Assembly: GCA_900768805.1 (NCBI GenBank)
Contig: CAAGEF010000180.1
Span: forward strand, 1 to 6,760
Source: Clostridia bacterium
Lineage (GTDB): Bacteria; Bacillota; Clostridia; TANB77; CAG-508
Reading direction: 5' to 3'
Length of the DNA: 6,760 bases
The notes under the pieces are model-generated. The model saw nothing but the letters and a program-made list of their open reading frames with translations, searched no databases and was not told where the DNA came from. Positions within the stretch are counted from its first letter, which is position 1, and each line of letters opens with the position of its first letter. Shown in pieces: positions 1 through 6,100 of the stretch. Made by a program: the position numbers and the translations under genes.

Positions 1-107
1 ACGAAAATAAACTACAAATCTAACACACAAACTATAATTTGCATAATAATAAAGGTATTTATCTAAATTAAATTTTAAAGGATTATATAGAAAAAAATAA
101 AACTATT

Positions 108-116
108 TGATATAAT
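108..116 (+). promoter_or_regulatory. Extended -10 promoter of the C26 hydrolase gene
   Basis: TATAAT at 111-116 is preceded by TG plus one base (108-110), giving an extended -10 element. No good -35 lies 16-18 bases upstream, which is tolerated by extended -10 promoters. Transcription would start near 123, leaving a leader of about 20 bases before the ATG at 146. In such AT-rich DNA the hexamer alone is weak evidence; the TG extension and the correct distance to the gene support it. Confidence 0.6.
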
Positions 117-145
117 ATACAAAAATTTAAATAAAGGAGCTAATA

Positions 146-838
146 ATGAAACCAATAATCGGAATAATAGGTAGGCCTCATAAAACTAATACTGATATGA
201 ATATAATATGTACATCTGAAAATTATAGAAAGGCAATTTGTAAATGTGGTGGGATTCCACTTTTAATTCTTCCAACACAAATTTTAGATTATGATGATAT
301 TAGACCATCTCAAATGCCTAAATTAACTGAAGATGAAATTGAAGATTTAAGAAGACAGATTGATTTATGTGATGGGATAATATTTCCAGGAGGTCAAAGA
401 ATATACGAATATGCTTATGAAATATTTGATTATATTTATGAAAAAGATATTCCTTGTTTAGGAACCTGTTTAGGTATGCAAACAATAGCTTGTGGTAGAG
501 ATTTAAGAAAAAGTGGAGAGGTTTTAACTAAAATCGAATCAAATATAGAACATAAACAAATGGAAGCTAAATTTGCTCATTTTGTAAATATTCAGGAAAA
601 TACAAAATTACATAATATAATAAAAAAAGATACTATAGAAGTAAATAGTAAACATTCTTATTGTATAACTCAGGCTGCAGATATGAAAATATCAGCATAT
701 TCAGAAGATGGAATAATAGAGGCAATAGAAGCTGAAAATAAAAAATTTATTATAGGTGTTCAATGGCATCCTGAAGAATTGATAAATGAAGATATGGAAA
801 AAATAATAAAAGCTTTAATAGAGTGTTCAAAAAAATAA
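146..838 (+). CDS. Gamma-glutamyl-gamma-aminobutyrate hydrolase-like protein (peptidase C26, class I glutamine amidotransferase fold)
   Basis: This 230-residue cytosolic protein has the whole class I amidotransferase catalytic set. The nucleophile elbow GTCLG (106-110) places the nucleophile at Cys108. The C-terminal QWHPEE (206-211) supplies His208 and Glu210. PGG (81-83) is the usual oxyanion-side loop, and VNSKHS (166-171) matches the VNSxH motif of the family. Known members cleave gamma-glutamyl amide or isopeptide bonds, for example gamma-glutamyl-GABA in putrescine catabolism (PuuD). The length is typical of stand-alone C26 proteins. The start is set by AAAGGAG at 133-139, six bases before the ATG. 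No putrescine-pathway gene is adjacent, so substrate specificity is open; other gamma-glutamyl substrates are possible. The fold and hydrolase class are secure, the exact substrate is not. It is separated from htpG by a promoter and is probably transcribed alone. Confidence 0.88.
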   Translation: MKPIIGIIGRPHKTNTDMNIICTSENYRKAICKCGGIPLLILPTQILDYDDIRPSQMPKLTEDEIEDLRRQIDLCDGIIFPGGQRIYEYAYEIFDYIYEKDIPCLGTCLGMQTIACGRDLRKSGEVLTKIESNIEHKQMEAKFAHFVNIQENTKLHNIIKKDTIEVNSKHSYCITQAADMKISAYSEDGIIEAIEAENKKFIIGVQWHPEELINEDMEKIIKALIECSKK

Positions 839-843
839 ATAAA

Positions 844-870
844 TTAGCAGTCGGGTATTGACTTTGCTAA
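844..870 (+). promoter_or_regulatory. CIRCE-like HrcA operator upstream of htpG
   Basis: A 27-base element has exact CIRCE geometry: arms of nine bases (TTAGCAGTC at 844-852, CTTTGCTAA at 862-870) around a nine-base spacer. Against the CIRCE consensus arms TTAGCACTC and GAGTGCTAA it matches 8/9 on the left and 6/9 on the right. The outer six bases of each arm are perfectly complementary. It covers the -35 of the htpG promoter (858-863), where a bound HrcA repressor would block RNA polymerase. HrcA itself is not in the window, so repression is inferred. Confidence 0.65.
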
Positions 871-886
871 AAATGAGATATATAAT
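858..886 (+). promoter_or_regulatory. Sigma-A promoter of htpG
   Basis: The -35 is TTGACT (858-863), followed by a 17-base spacer and a perfect TATAAT (881-886). Expected transcription start is near 893, giving a leader of about 25 bases. The -35 lies inside the CIRCE-like operator, an arrangement expected for heat-inducible vegetative-sigma control rather than an alternative sigma factor. Confidence 0.85.
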
Positions 887-917
887 ACATTAAAATTATA
901 AAAAAGAGGTGTATTAT

Positions 918-2801
918 ATGGAAACAAAACAATTTAAAGCTGAATCAAAAAGATTACTTGATTTAATGATTAATTCTATTTATACAAATAAGGAAATATT
1001 TTTAAGAGAACTTATATCAAATGCTAGTGATGCTATTGATAAATTATATTATATATCTTTAACAGATAATAATATAAAATTAAAAAGAGAAGATTTTAAA
1101 ATCAATATAGATATTGATAAAGAGCAAAGAACAATTACAATTACAGATAATGGAATTGGTATGACTGAAGAAGAATTAGAAAATAATTTAGGAACAATTG
1201 CCAAAAGTGGTTCTTTAGCTTTTAAAGAAAACAATGAGAAAAAAGAAGATGTTGATATTATAGGACAATTTGGTGTTGGTTTTTATTCAGCATTTATGGT
1301 TAGTGAATCTGTAAAAGTTGAAAGTAAAGCTTATGGACAAGAAAATGCTTATTCTTGGTTTTCTAAAGGAGTAGAAGGATATCAAATAGAAAAATGTGAA
1401 AAACAAGATGTTGGTACAAAAATTACATTAGTAATAAAACAAGATACTGATGAAGAAAAATATAGTGAATTTTTAGATCAATATAAAATAAGAAGTATTG
1501 TAAAAAAATATTCTGATTATATTCATTATCCAATTCAAATGGAGGTTGAAAGACAAAAATTAAAAGAAGGAACAGAAAACGAATATGAAACTGTAAAAGA
1601 AATAGAAACTTTGAATAGCATGATTCCAATATGGAAAAAGAAAAAAGGAGAAGTATCAGATGAAGAATTAAATTCATTCTATTCAGAAAAATTTTATGAT
1701 TTTGAAAAACCACTTAAGGTTATAAATAGTCAAGTAGAAGGTCAATATAGTTATAATATGTTGTTATATATTCCTTCTCATGCTCCTTATGATTATTATA
1801 CAAAAGAATTTGAAAAAGGATTACAATTATATTCAAATGGTGTTCTTATAATGGATAAATGTGGAGATTTATTGCCTGATTATTACAGTTTTGTAAGAGG
1901 TTTAGTAGATAGTCAAGATTTATCATTAAATATTTCAAGAGAAATGCTTCAACATGATAGACAATTAAAAGTTATAGCAAAAAGTATTGAGAAAAAAATT
2001 AAATCAGAACTCACATCAATGCTTAAAAATAAAAGAGATGAGTATATAAAATTCTTTGAAACATTTGGAGTTCAATTAAAATTTGGTGCTTATAATAATT
2101 ATGGAATGAATAAAGATGAATTAAAAGATTTACTTATGTTCTATTCTTCTACAGAGAAAAAATTAGTTACATTAGAAGAATATGTTGGAAGAATGAAAGA
2201 AGGACAAGATAAAATTTATTATGCATGTGGTGAAACAGTAGATAAAATAGATTTACTTCCACAAGTAGAAGCAATAAAAGATAAAGAATATGAAATTTTA
2301 TATTTAACTGAAAATATAGATGAATTTGTATTCCAAGTTTTAATGAATTACGATGGAAAGCAATTTGTTAATGTTGCTACAAATAATATTGATTTAGATT
2401 CTGAAGAAGAAAAAGAACAATTAAAAAAAGAAAATGAAAATTCTAAAGATATGTTTGAAGTTATGAAAGAAGCAATTTCAAATGATGTTCAAGGAGTTAG
2501 ATTTACACATAGATTGAAGAATCACCCTGTTTGCTTGATTAGTGAAGGAAATATTTCGATAGAAATGGAAAAAGTAATAAATGCAATGCCAAACGACCAA
2601 AATATTAAAGCTACAACATTTTTAGAAATAAACGAAAACCATCCTATAGTTGATAAGTTGAAAGATTTATATAACAATGACAAGGAAACTTTAAAAGAAT
2701 ACACAAAAGTATTATACTCACAAGCAAGACTAATAGAAGGTTTAACAATAGAAAATCCAACAGAAATTAGTAATTTGATTTGTAAATTTATATCAAAATA
2801 G
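918..2801 (+). CDS. htpG: Molecular chaperone HtpG (Hsp90 family)
   Basis: This is a full-length bacterial Hsp90 of 627 residues, an ATP-dependent homodimeric cytosolic chaperone that helps remodel client proteins. Numbering is from the ATG at 918. The GHKL ATP-binding domain occupies about 1-210: ELISNASDA with Glu31 (catalytic) and Asn35 (Mg/ATP), DNGIGM (77-82), GTIAKSG (92-98), and the lid/glycine segment GQFGVGFYSAFMV (116-128). The middle domain carries SLNISREMLQ with Arg341, the arginine that contacts the ATP phosphate. The remainder is the C-terminal dimerisation domain; the eukaryotic MEEVD tail is absent, as in bacteria. An upstream in-frame GTG at 909 would add three residues, but it is part of the ribosome site AGAGGTG (905-911), which lies six bases before the ATG at 918, so 918 is preferred. 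It has its own promoter, CIRCE-like operator and terminator, indicating a single-gene heat-shock unit. Confidence 0.97.
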   Translation: METKQFKAESKRLLDLMINSIYTNKEIFLRELISNASDAIDKLYYISLTDNNIKLKREDFKINIDIDKEQRTITITDNGIGMTEEELENNLGTIAKSGSLAFKENNEKKEDVDIIGQFGVGFYSAFMVSESVKVESKAYGQENAYSWFSKGVEGYQIEKCEKQDVGTKITLVIKQDTDEEKYSEFLDQYKIRSIVKKYSDYIHYPIQMEVERQKLKEGTENEYETVKEIETLNSMIPIWKKKKGEVSDEELNSFYSEKFYDFEKPLKVINSQVEGQYSYNMLLYIPSHAPYDYYTKEFEKGLQLYSNGVLIMDKCGDLLPDYYSFVRGLVDSQDLSLNISREMLQHDRQLKVIAKSIEKKIKSELTSMLKNKRDEYIKFFETFGVQLKFGAYNNYGMNKDELKDLLMFYSSTEKKLVTLEEYVGRMKEGQDKIYYACGETVDKIDLLPQVEAIKDKEYEILYLTENIDEFVFQVLMNYDGKQFVNVATNNIDLDSEEEKEQLKKENENSKDMFEVMKEAISNDVQGVRFTHRLKNHPVCLISEGNISIEMEKVINAMPNDQNIKATTFLEINENHPIVDKLKDLYNNDKETLKEYTKVLYSQARLIEGLTIENPTEISNLICKFISK

Positions 2802-2848
2802 CCGAAAAACTGAAAAAAGTGGATTATTCACTTTTTTCAGTTTTTTGG
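2802..2848 (+). terminator. Intrinsic terminator after htpG
   Basis: A 20-bp stem (2802-2821 with 2829-2848) contains one G-U pair and encloses a seven-base loop. The 3' arm includes runs of six T (2832-2837 and 2841-2846), mirrored by A runs in the 5' arm, so it could act in both directions. It begins immediately after the htpG stop codon. Confidence 0.9.
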
Positions 2849-2892
2849 TATTTTAGTAAATAAATGAATGGGATATATTTTATAATTGTTTG

Positions 2893-2921
2893 TTGTTGTT
2901 TTTAAAATAATATGATAAAAT
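2893..2921 (+). promoter_or_regulatory. Probable promoter of nth
   Basis: TTGTTG (2893-2898) stands 17 bases before TAAAAT (2916-2921), which is preceded by TG plus one base (2913-2915), an extended -10. An overlapping TATGAT at 2911-2916 is an alternative -10. Transcription would start near 2928, giving a short leader before the ATG at 2954. Confidence 0.6.
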
Positions 2922-2953
2922 GATACTAATTATATAAAGGAAGAAGGATAAAT

Positions 2954-3592
2954 ATGAAAAAACAAAGTGAAGTAGTAAAAATAGTAAAAATTTTAAAAGA
3001 ATATTATCCTGATGCAAAATGTAGTTTAGATTTTAAAACACCATTTCAGCTTATGATTGCAGTAATGTTATCTGCTCAATGTACTGATGAAAGAGTTAAT
3101 AAAACTACCCCAGAATTATTTAAGCTTTTTCCAACACCAGAAAAAATGGCAAATGCAAAAATAGAGGAAATAGAAAAAATTATAAGACCTTGCGGGTTTT
3201 ATAGAAATAAGAGTAAGAATATTTTAGCAACAAGTAAGTTATTGGTAGAAAAATACAATTGTATTGTGCCACAGGATATAAAAGAATTAGAAAATTTTCC
3301 AGGGGTGGGAAGAAAAAGTGCTAATGTAATTATGACTGAAGCTTTTAATGATTGTCAAGGAATTGCTGTTGATACACATGCAAAAAGAATATCTAATAAA
3401 TTAGGATTATCATCTAAATCAGAACCATTAAAAATAGAAGAAGATTTGTTAAAACAAGTTCCAAAGGAGTATTTGAAAGATATAAATCATTTATTTATGT
3501 GGCTTGGAAGAGATAAATGTAATTCAAGAAAACCAGATTGTGATAATTGTCCTTTAAATAAATATTGTGATTTTTATAGCCAGAGATGTTGA
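2954..3592 (+). CDS. nth: Endonuclease III (DNA glycosylase/AP lyase, [4Fe-4S])
   Basis: This 212-residue protein is a bifunctional base-excision-repair enzyme that removes oxidised pyrimidines and nicks the abasic site by beta-elimination. The helix-hairpin-helix motif FPGVGRKSA (115-123) holds the Schiff-base lysine Lys121, equivalent to E. coli Lys120. The downstream VDTHAKR (139-145) supplies the catalytic Asp140, equivalent to Asp138. The C-terminal iron-sulfur loop is intact: Cys189, Cys196, Cys199 and Cys205 with the canonical C-x6-C-x2-C-x5-C spacing. Length matches the family (about 210). LSAQCTDERVN (39-49) is the typical N-terminal Nth signature. The start is supported by AAGGA at 2944-2948, five bases before the ATG. 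It sits between the htpG terminator and its own promoter on one side and the rpmB promoter on the other. No clear terminator follows it, so some read-through into rpmB is possible. Confidence 0.96.
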   Translation: MKKQSEVVKIVKILKEYYPDAKCSLDFKTPFQLMIAVMLSAQCTDERVNKTTPELFKLFPTPEKMANAKIEEIEKIIRPCGFYRNKSKNILATSKLLVEKYNCIVPQDIKELENFPGVGRKSANVIMTEAFNDCQGIAVDTHAKRISNKLGLSSKSEPLKIEEDLLKQVPKEYLKDINHLFMWLGRDKCNSRKPDCDNCPLNKYCDFYSQRC

Positions 3593-3649
3593 TATATCAA
3601 TAATTTTGTTGAATTATAAATAATAAATAAAAATATTTTTGTAAAAAGC

Positions 3650-3678
3650 TTGCATTTTTGTAAAATGCATGCTAAAAT
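3650..3678 (+). promoter_or_regulatory. Extended -10 promoter of rpmB with palindromic spacer
   Basis: The -35 is TTGCAT (3650-3655). A 17-base spacer leads to TAAAAT (3673-3678), preceded by TG plus one base (3670-3672). A perfect inverted repeat, TGCATTTT and AAAATGCA around TGT (3651-3669), fills most of the promoter. An 11-base direct repeat TTTTTGTAAAA occurs at 3636-3646 and 3655-3665. Transcription would start near 3685. Confidence 0.75.
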
Positions 3679-3721
3679 TATCAATAGTCAGTTTAATAAA
3701 ATAAATGGAGGTGCTTAAATA

Positions 3722-3919
3722 ATGGCAAAATGCGTATGTTGTGGTAAAGAAACATCTTTCGGAAACCAATTAAGTATAACACGTTCTCATATAAGTAAAA
3801 GAACAACAAGAACTAAAAAACCAAATTTAAGAAGAGTAAGAGCTATTATTAATGGAGAAGTAAAAGCTGTTACAGTTTGCGCTAAATGTTTAAGATCAGG
3901 TAAAGTTGTTAGAGCGTAA
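3722..3919 (+). CDS. rpmB: 50S ribosomal protein L28, zinc-binding (C+) form
   Basis: This 65-residue basic protein of the large ribosomal subunit is recognisable by the N-terminal CxxCGK start, the central SHISKRTTRTKKPNLRRVR segment (22-40) and the C-terminal LRSGKVVRA. Two CxxC knuckles, Cys4/Cys7 and Cys53/Cys56, form the zinc ribbon of the C+ type of L28; Cys6 is an additional cysteine. Many Bacillota, including Bacillus subtilis, instead carry a cysteine-free form. The start is fixed by GGAGGTG (3707-3713), eight bases before the ATG. It has its own promoter and a strong terminator, so it is a single-gene unit; no other ribosomal gene is adjacent, which is usual for rpmB in this phylum. 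Whether a cysteine-free paralog exists elsewhere in the genome cannot be seen here. Confidence 0.97.
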   Translation: MAKCVCCGKETSFGNQLSITRSHISKRTTRTKKPNLRRVRAIINGEVKAVTVCAKCLRSGKVVRA

Positions 3920-3930
3920 TTTTATAATTA

Positions 3931-4000
3931 ATAAAAGTGAAAAGTCTTTAAAATGTATCTAAGTCGATATAGATATATTTTAAAGGCTTTTCGCTTTTAT
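3931..4000 (+). terminator. Long hairpin terminator after rpmB
   Basis: A 30-bp stem (3931-3960 with 3971-4000) closes a ten-base loop. All positions pair, with three wobbles: 3938/3993, 3945/3986 and 3955/3976. The 3' arm contains T4 tracts and is followed by an AT-rich tail rather than one long T run. Each wobble is G-U in the plus-strand transcript but would be an A-C mismatch in the minus-strand RNA, so the structure is fitted to plus-strand transcription, that is to rpmB. Confidence 0.8.
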
Positions 4001-4073
4001 ATATTTTAAATTGATTATAGTAGTTCTAAAAATAGTTGAAATAAATTAGATATAAATAATTTTTGTAAAGTAC

Positions 4074-4102
4074 TTGTAAAATTTAATTGATTTGTATATA
4101 AT
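4074..4102 (+). promoter_or_regulatory. Promoter of pfkA
   Basis: TTGTAA (4074-4079), a 17-base spacer and TATAAT (4097-4102) form a good sigma-A promoter. Transcription would start near 4109, giving a leader of about 33 bases. TTTTTGTAAA at 4060-4069 begins 14 bases upstream of the -35, exactly as in the rpmB promoter. Confidence 0.78.
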
Positions 4103-4141
4103 AACTTTGTAAATTAGGATAAAAATTTTAGGAGGCACGAA

Positions 4142-5281
4142 ATGATAAAAAAAGTCGCAATATTGACAAATGGTGGAGATGCACCAGGATTAAATGCTGT
4201 TATTAGAGCTATCGTAAAAACAGCAGAACATAACAATATAGAATGTTATGGTTTTATAGAAGGTTACAAAGGTTTATTAGAAAATAAATATATAAAATTA
4301 GATTCAAATACAAATGCATCAGGTTTACTTCATAAAGGTGGAACAATAATTGGAACATCAAATAGTACAAATGTATTTAATTATAAATGTGTAAACGAAA
4401 ATGGAGAAGTGGAATATAAAGATTTATCAGACCAATGTGTTAAACATATAAAAGATGCAGGCTTTGATTGTGTATTTGCATTAGGTGGAGATGGAACTCA
4501 AAAATCAAGTAGAGATTTTTCTTTAAAAGGAGTAAATTTTATAGGAGTTCCAAAAACTATAGATAATGATGTTGCACATACAGAAATGACATTTGGATAT
4601 AATACAGCAGTATCTGTTGCTACAGAAGCAATTGATAGATTACACACAACTGCAGAATCACATCATAGAATATTAGTATTAGAAGTTATGGGAAGATATG
4701 CTGGTTGGATTGCTTTAGAATCAGCTATTGCTGGAGGGGCAGATGTTGCATTAATTCCAGAAATTCCATATGATATAAATAAAATAGTTGAAAAAATAAA
4801 TCAAAGAAGAGCTAAAGGAAAAGAATTTAGTGTAATAGTAACTTCTGAAGGTGCAAAACCAAAAGATGGAGATATAGTTGTAAAAAGAACATTAAATGAT
4901 GGAAATGGCTTAGATAATATAAGACTTGGTGGAATTGGTGATAAACTTGCAAATGATTTAGAAGAGCTTACAGGAATGGTTTCAAGAAATACAGTTTTAG
5001 GATATGTTCAAAGAGGTGGAACACCTACTCCATTTGATAGAGTTTTATCTACAAAATACGGTGTTAAAGCTATGGAACTAGCAATGCAAGGCATTTTTAA
5101 TGTATTAGTAACATACAAAGGTGGAGAAATGGGATATGTTTCTTTAGAAGATGTTGTTGGGAACAATAAAGTTGTTGGTGCAGCATCTGGAAATACTAAA
5201 GAAAGTAATATAAGAAAAATTAAATTGGATGACAATTTAATAAAAACTGCTAGACATATAGGTATTTGTTTAGGAGACTAA
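4142..5281 (+). CDS. pfkA: 6-phosphofructokinase (PfkA family, mixed ATP/PPi donor signature)
   Basis: This 379-residue cytosolic enzyme phosphorylates fructose 6-phosphate to fructose 1,6-bisphosphate in glycolysis. Motifs in order: TNGGDAPGLNAVIRA (9-23); phosphate-donor loop GGDGT (115-119); catalytic PKTIDND (137-143) with Asp141 as the probable base; MGRYAGW (183-189); PEIPYD (206-211); GYVQRGGTPTPFDR (287-300) binding the sugar phosphate. It is about 60 residues longer than the E. coli-type enzyme (about 320); part of the excess lies at roughly 76-105, the rest towards the C-terminus. The donor residues are mixed: Gly118 (E. coli 104) is as in ATP enzymes, but Lys138 (E. coli 124) is as in pyrophosphate enzymes. 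The family is secure, but the donor is uncertain. The start is set by AGGAGG (4130-4135), six bases before the ATG. Pyruvate kinase does not follow, unlike many Bacillota; a Yip1-like gene does. Confidence 0.93.
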   Translation: MIKKVAILTNGGDAPGLNAVIRAIVKTAEHNNIECYGFIEGYKGLLENKYIKLDSNTNASGLLHKGGTIIGTSNSTNVFNYKCVNENGEVEYKDLSDQCVKHIKDAGFDCVFALGGDGTQKSSRDFSLKGVNFIGVPKTIDNDVAHTEMTFGYNTAVSVATEAIDRLHTTAESHHRILVLEVMGRYAGWIALESAIAGGADVALIPEIPYDINKIVEKINQRRAKGKEFSVIVTSEGAKPKDGDIVVKRTLNDGNGLDNIRLGGIGDKLANDLEELTGMVSRNTVLGYVQRGGTPTPFDRVLSTKYGVKAMELAMQGIFNVLVTYKGGEMGYVSLEDVVGNNKVVGAASGNTKESNIRKIKLDDNLIKTARHIGICLGD

Positions 5282-5298
5282 TTGAAAAAGGTATTAAT

Positions 5299-5322
5299 GA
5301 ACTACTTAATATAAAGTAGTTC
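5299..5322 (+). other. Hairpin between pfkA and the Yip1-like gene
   Basis: A perfect 9-bp stem (GAACTACTT at 5299-5307, AAGTAGTTC at 5314-5322) has a six-base loop. No T run follows directly, and only a T5 tract occurs about 12 bases later, so it is at best a weak terminator. I see no clear promoter between it and the next gene, which favours read-through, with the hairpin acting as an attenuator or as a 3'-end stabiliser of the pfkA message. Confidence 0.5.
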
Positions 5323-5352
5323 TGTACATAAAAATTTTTAAGGAGGTTTGTT

Positions 5353-6057
5353 ATGGAAGAAAATAACAAAAATGGAGAATTCAAAGTAGAAGTTGACAAA
5401 GAAGAATTAAAAAATCAAACTAAAGATACAGTGAATCAAGTTAAAGAAACTGTAAAGAACATTGATTTCAAAAAAGATGCTAGTGCTACAAAAGGTTTTA
5501 TATTGGAATTAATTTCGAAACCATTTTCAACAATTGAAGCTGTTGTTACAGAAAAAGAAAATCGCTTTTCTAATGCAGTTATTTTAATGATTTGTTTTAT
5601 GGCAGTCTCTTTTATGGAATATTTTATTGGTACAATTTGCTATGAATATTCTTCTTTTAAATTTTTGCCAGCAACATTAGCAATAGTTTCACCAGTATTA
5701 TTTGTATTAGCATTTACTGTTGCAGTATTTTTATTTGGTGGAAAGGAAAAAAAGAGTATAACAACAATTTTATCAGGAATTGCTATTTCTACAACACCTT
5801 TAATAGCTTCGTATTTATTAAGTATAGTATATGATGTTTGTGTTGGTAAATTAGATATAACAGTGATTGGATACATAACAAGTATTTTAAGAAGTACATT
5901 AAACTTTGTTTTTATTACTTTAATGTTTATTTCAATTAAAAACTTAATAACAAAAGAAGATGATGATATAGTTTTTAGAAAAGTTGCTGTAATAATACTT
6001 GTTGGTTATGCAATATTAAAAGTTTTGTCAATATTAAATTTATATTCAATAGTTTAA
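5353..6057 (+). CDS. Yip1-like five-helix membrane protein
   Basis: This 234-residue protein of unknown function has two parts. Residues 1-45 are soluble, highly charged and Lys/Glu-rich (ELKNQTKDTVNQVKETVKNI region) and probably form an amphipathic helix. From about 50 onward comes a Yip1-type membrane domain, beginning with an SKPFSTIEAVVTEKE-like pre-helix segment (55-69). I see five hydrophobic stretches at roughly 73-95, 105-128, 136-160, 172-196 and 208-232. The layout and opening segment resemble Yip1/YIF1-type bacterial proteins, whose role is poorly defined; the assignment is by pattern, not by catalytic motif. There is no signal peptide. AAGGAGG (5340-5346), six bases before the ATG, is the strongest ribosome site in the window. 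The 71-base gap after pfkA lacks an obvious promoter, so co-transcription with pfkA is likely; any functional link is speculative. Confidence 0.75.
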   Translation: MEENNKNGEFKVEVDKEELKNQTKDTVNQVKETVKNIDFKKDASATKGFILELISKPFSTIEAVVTEKENRFSNAVILMICFMAVSFMEYFIGTICYEYSSFKFLPATLAIVSPVLFVLAFTVAVFLFGGKEKKSITTILSGIAISTTPLIASYLLSIVYDVCVGKLDITVIGYITSILRSTLNFVFITLMFISIKNLITKEDDDIVFRKVAVIILVGYAILKVLSILNLYSIV

Positions 6058-6073
6058 AAAAATAAAATAAAAG

Positions 6074-6100
6074 AAAAGAGTCATTAGTGACTCTTTTTTT
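6074..6100 (+). terminator. Intrinsic terminator after the Yip1-like gene
   Basis: A 10-bp stem (6074-6083 with 6088-6097) has a TTAG tetraloop and a seven-T tract (6094-6100). This is the most canonical terminator in the window and ends the pfkA/Yip1-like unit 17 bases after the stop codon. Confidence 0.92.

Noticed and set aside
33..44. TATAAT at 33-38 and TTGCAT at 39-44 as extra promoter elements
   Set aside because: Neither has a partner hexamer at 16-18 bases; the extended -10 at 108-116 is better placed for the first gene.
1049..1713. Minus-strand open frames inside htpG (1049-1234 and 1423-1713)
   Set aside because: They are antisense to a well-conserved gene, are hydrophobic Leu/Ile/Phe-rich artefacts of complementing AT-rich codons, and have no recognisable domain.
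2522..2704. Minus-strand open frame inside the 3' part of htpG
   Set aside because: Antisense shadow of the conserved C-terminal domain; no motif and no independent promoter recognised.
4018..4026. TAGTAGTTC resembling the hairpin arm AAGTAGTTC at 5314-5322
   Set aside because: An eight-base match in AT-rich DNA with no shared context; treated as chance.
5008..5876. Minus-strand open frames inside pfkA (5008-5235) and the Yip1-like gene (5640-5876)
   Set aside because: Both are fully antisense to better-supported genes and show no domain or ribosome-site evidence.
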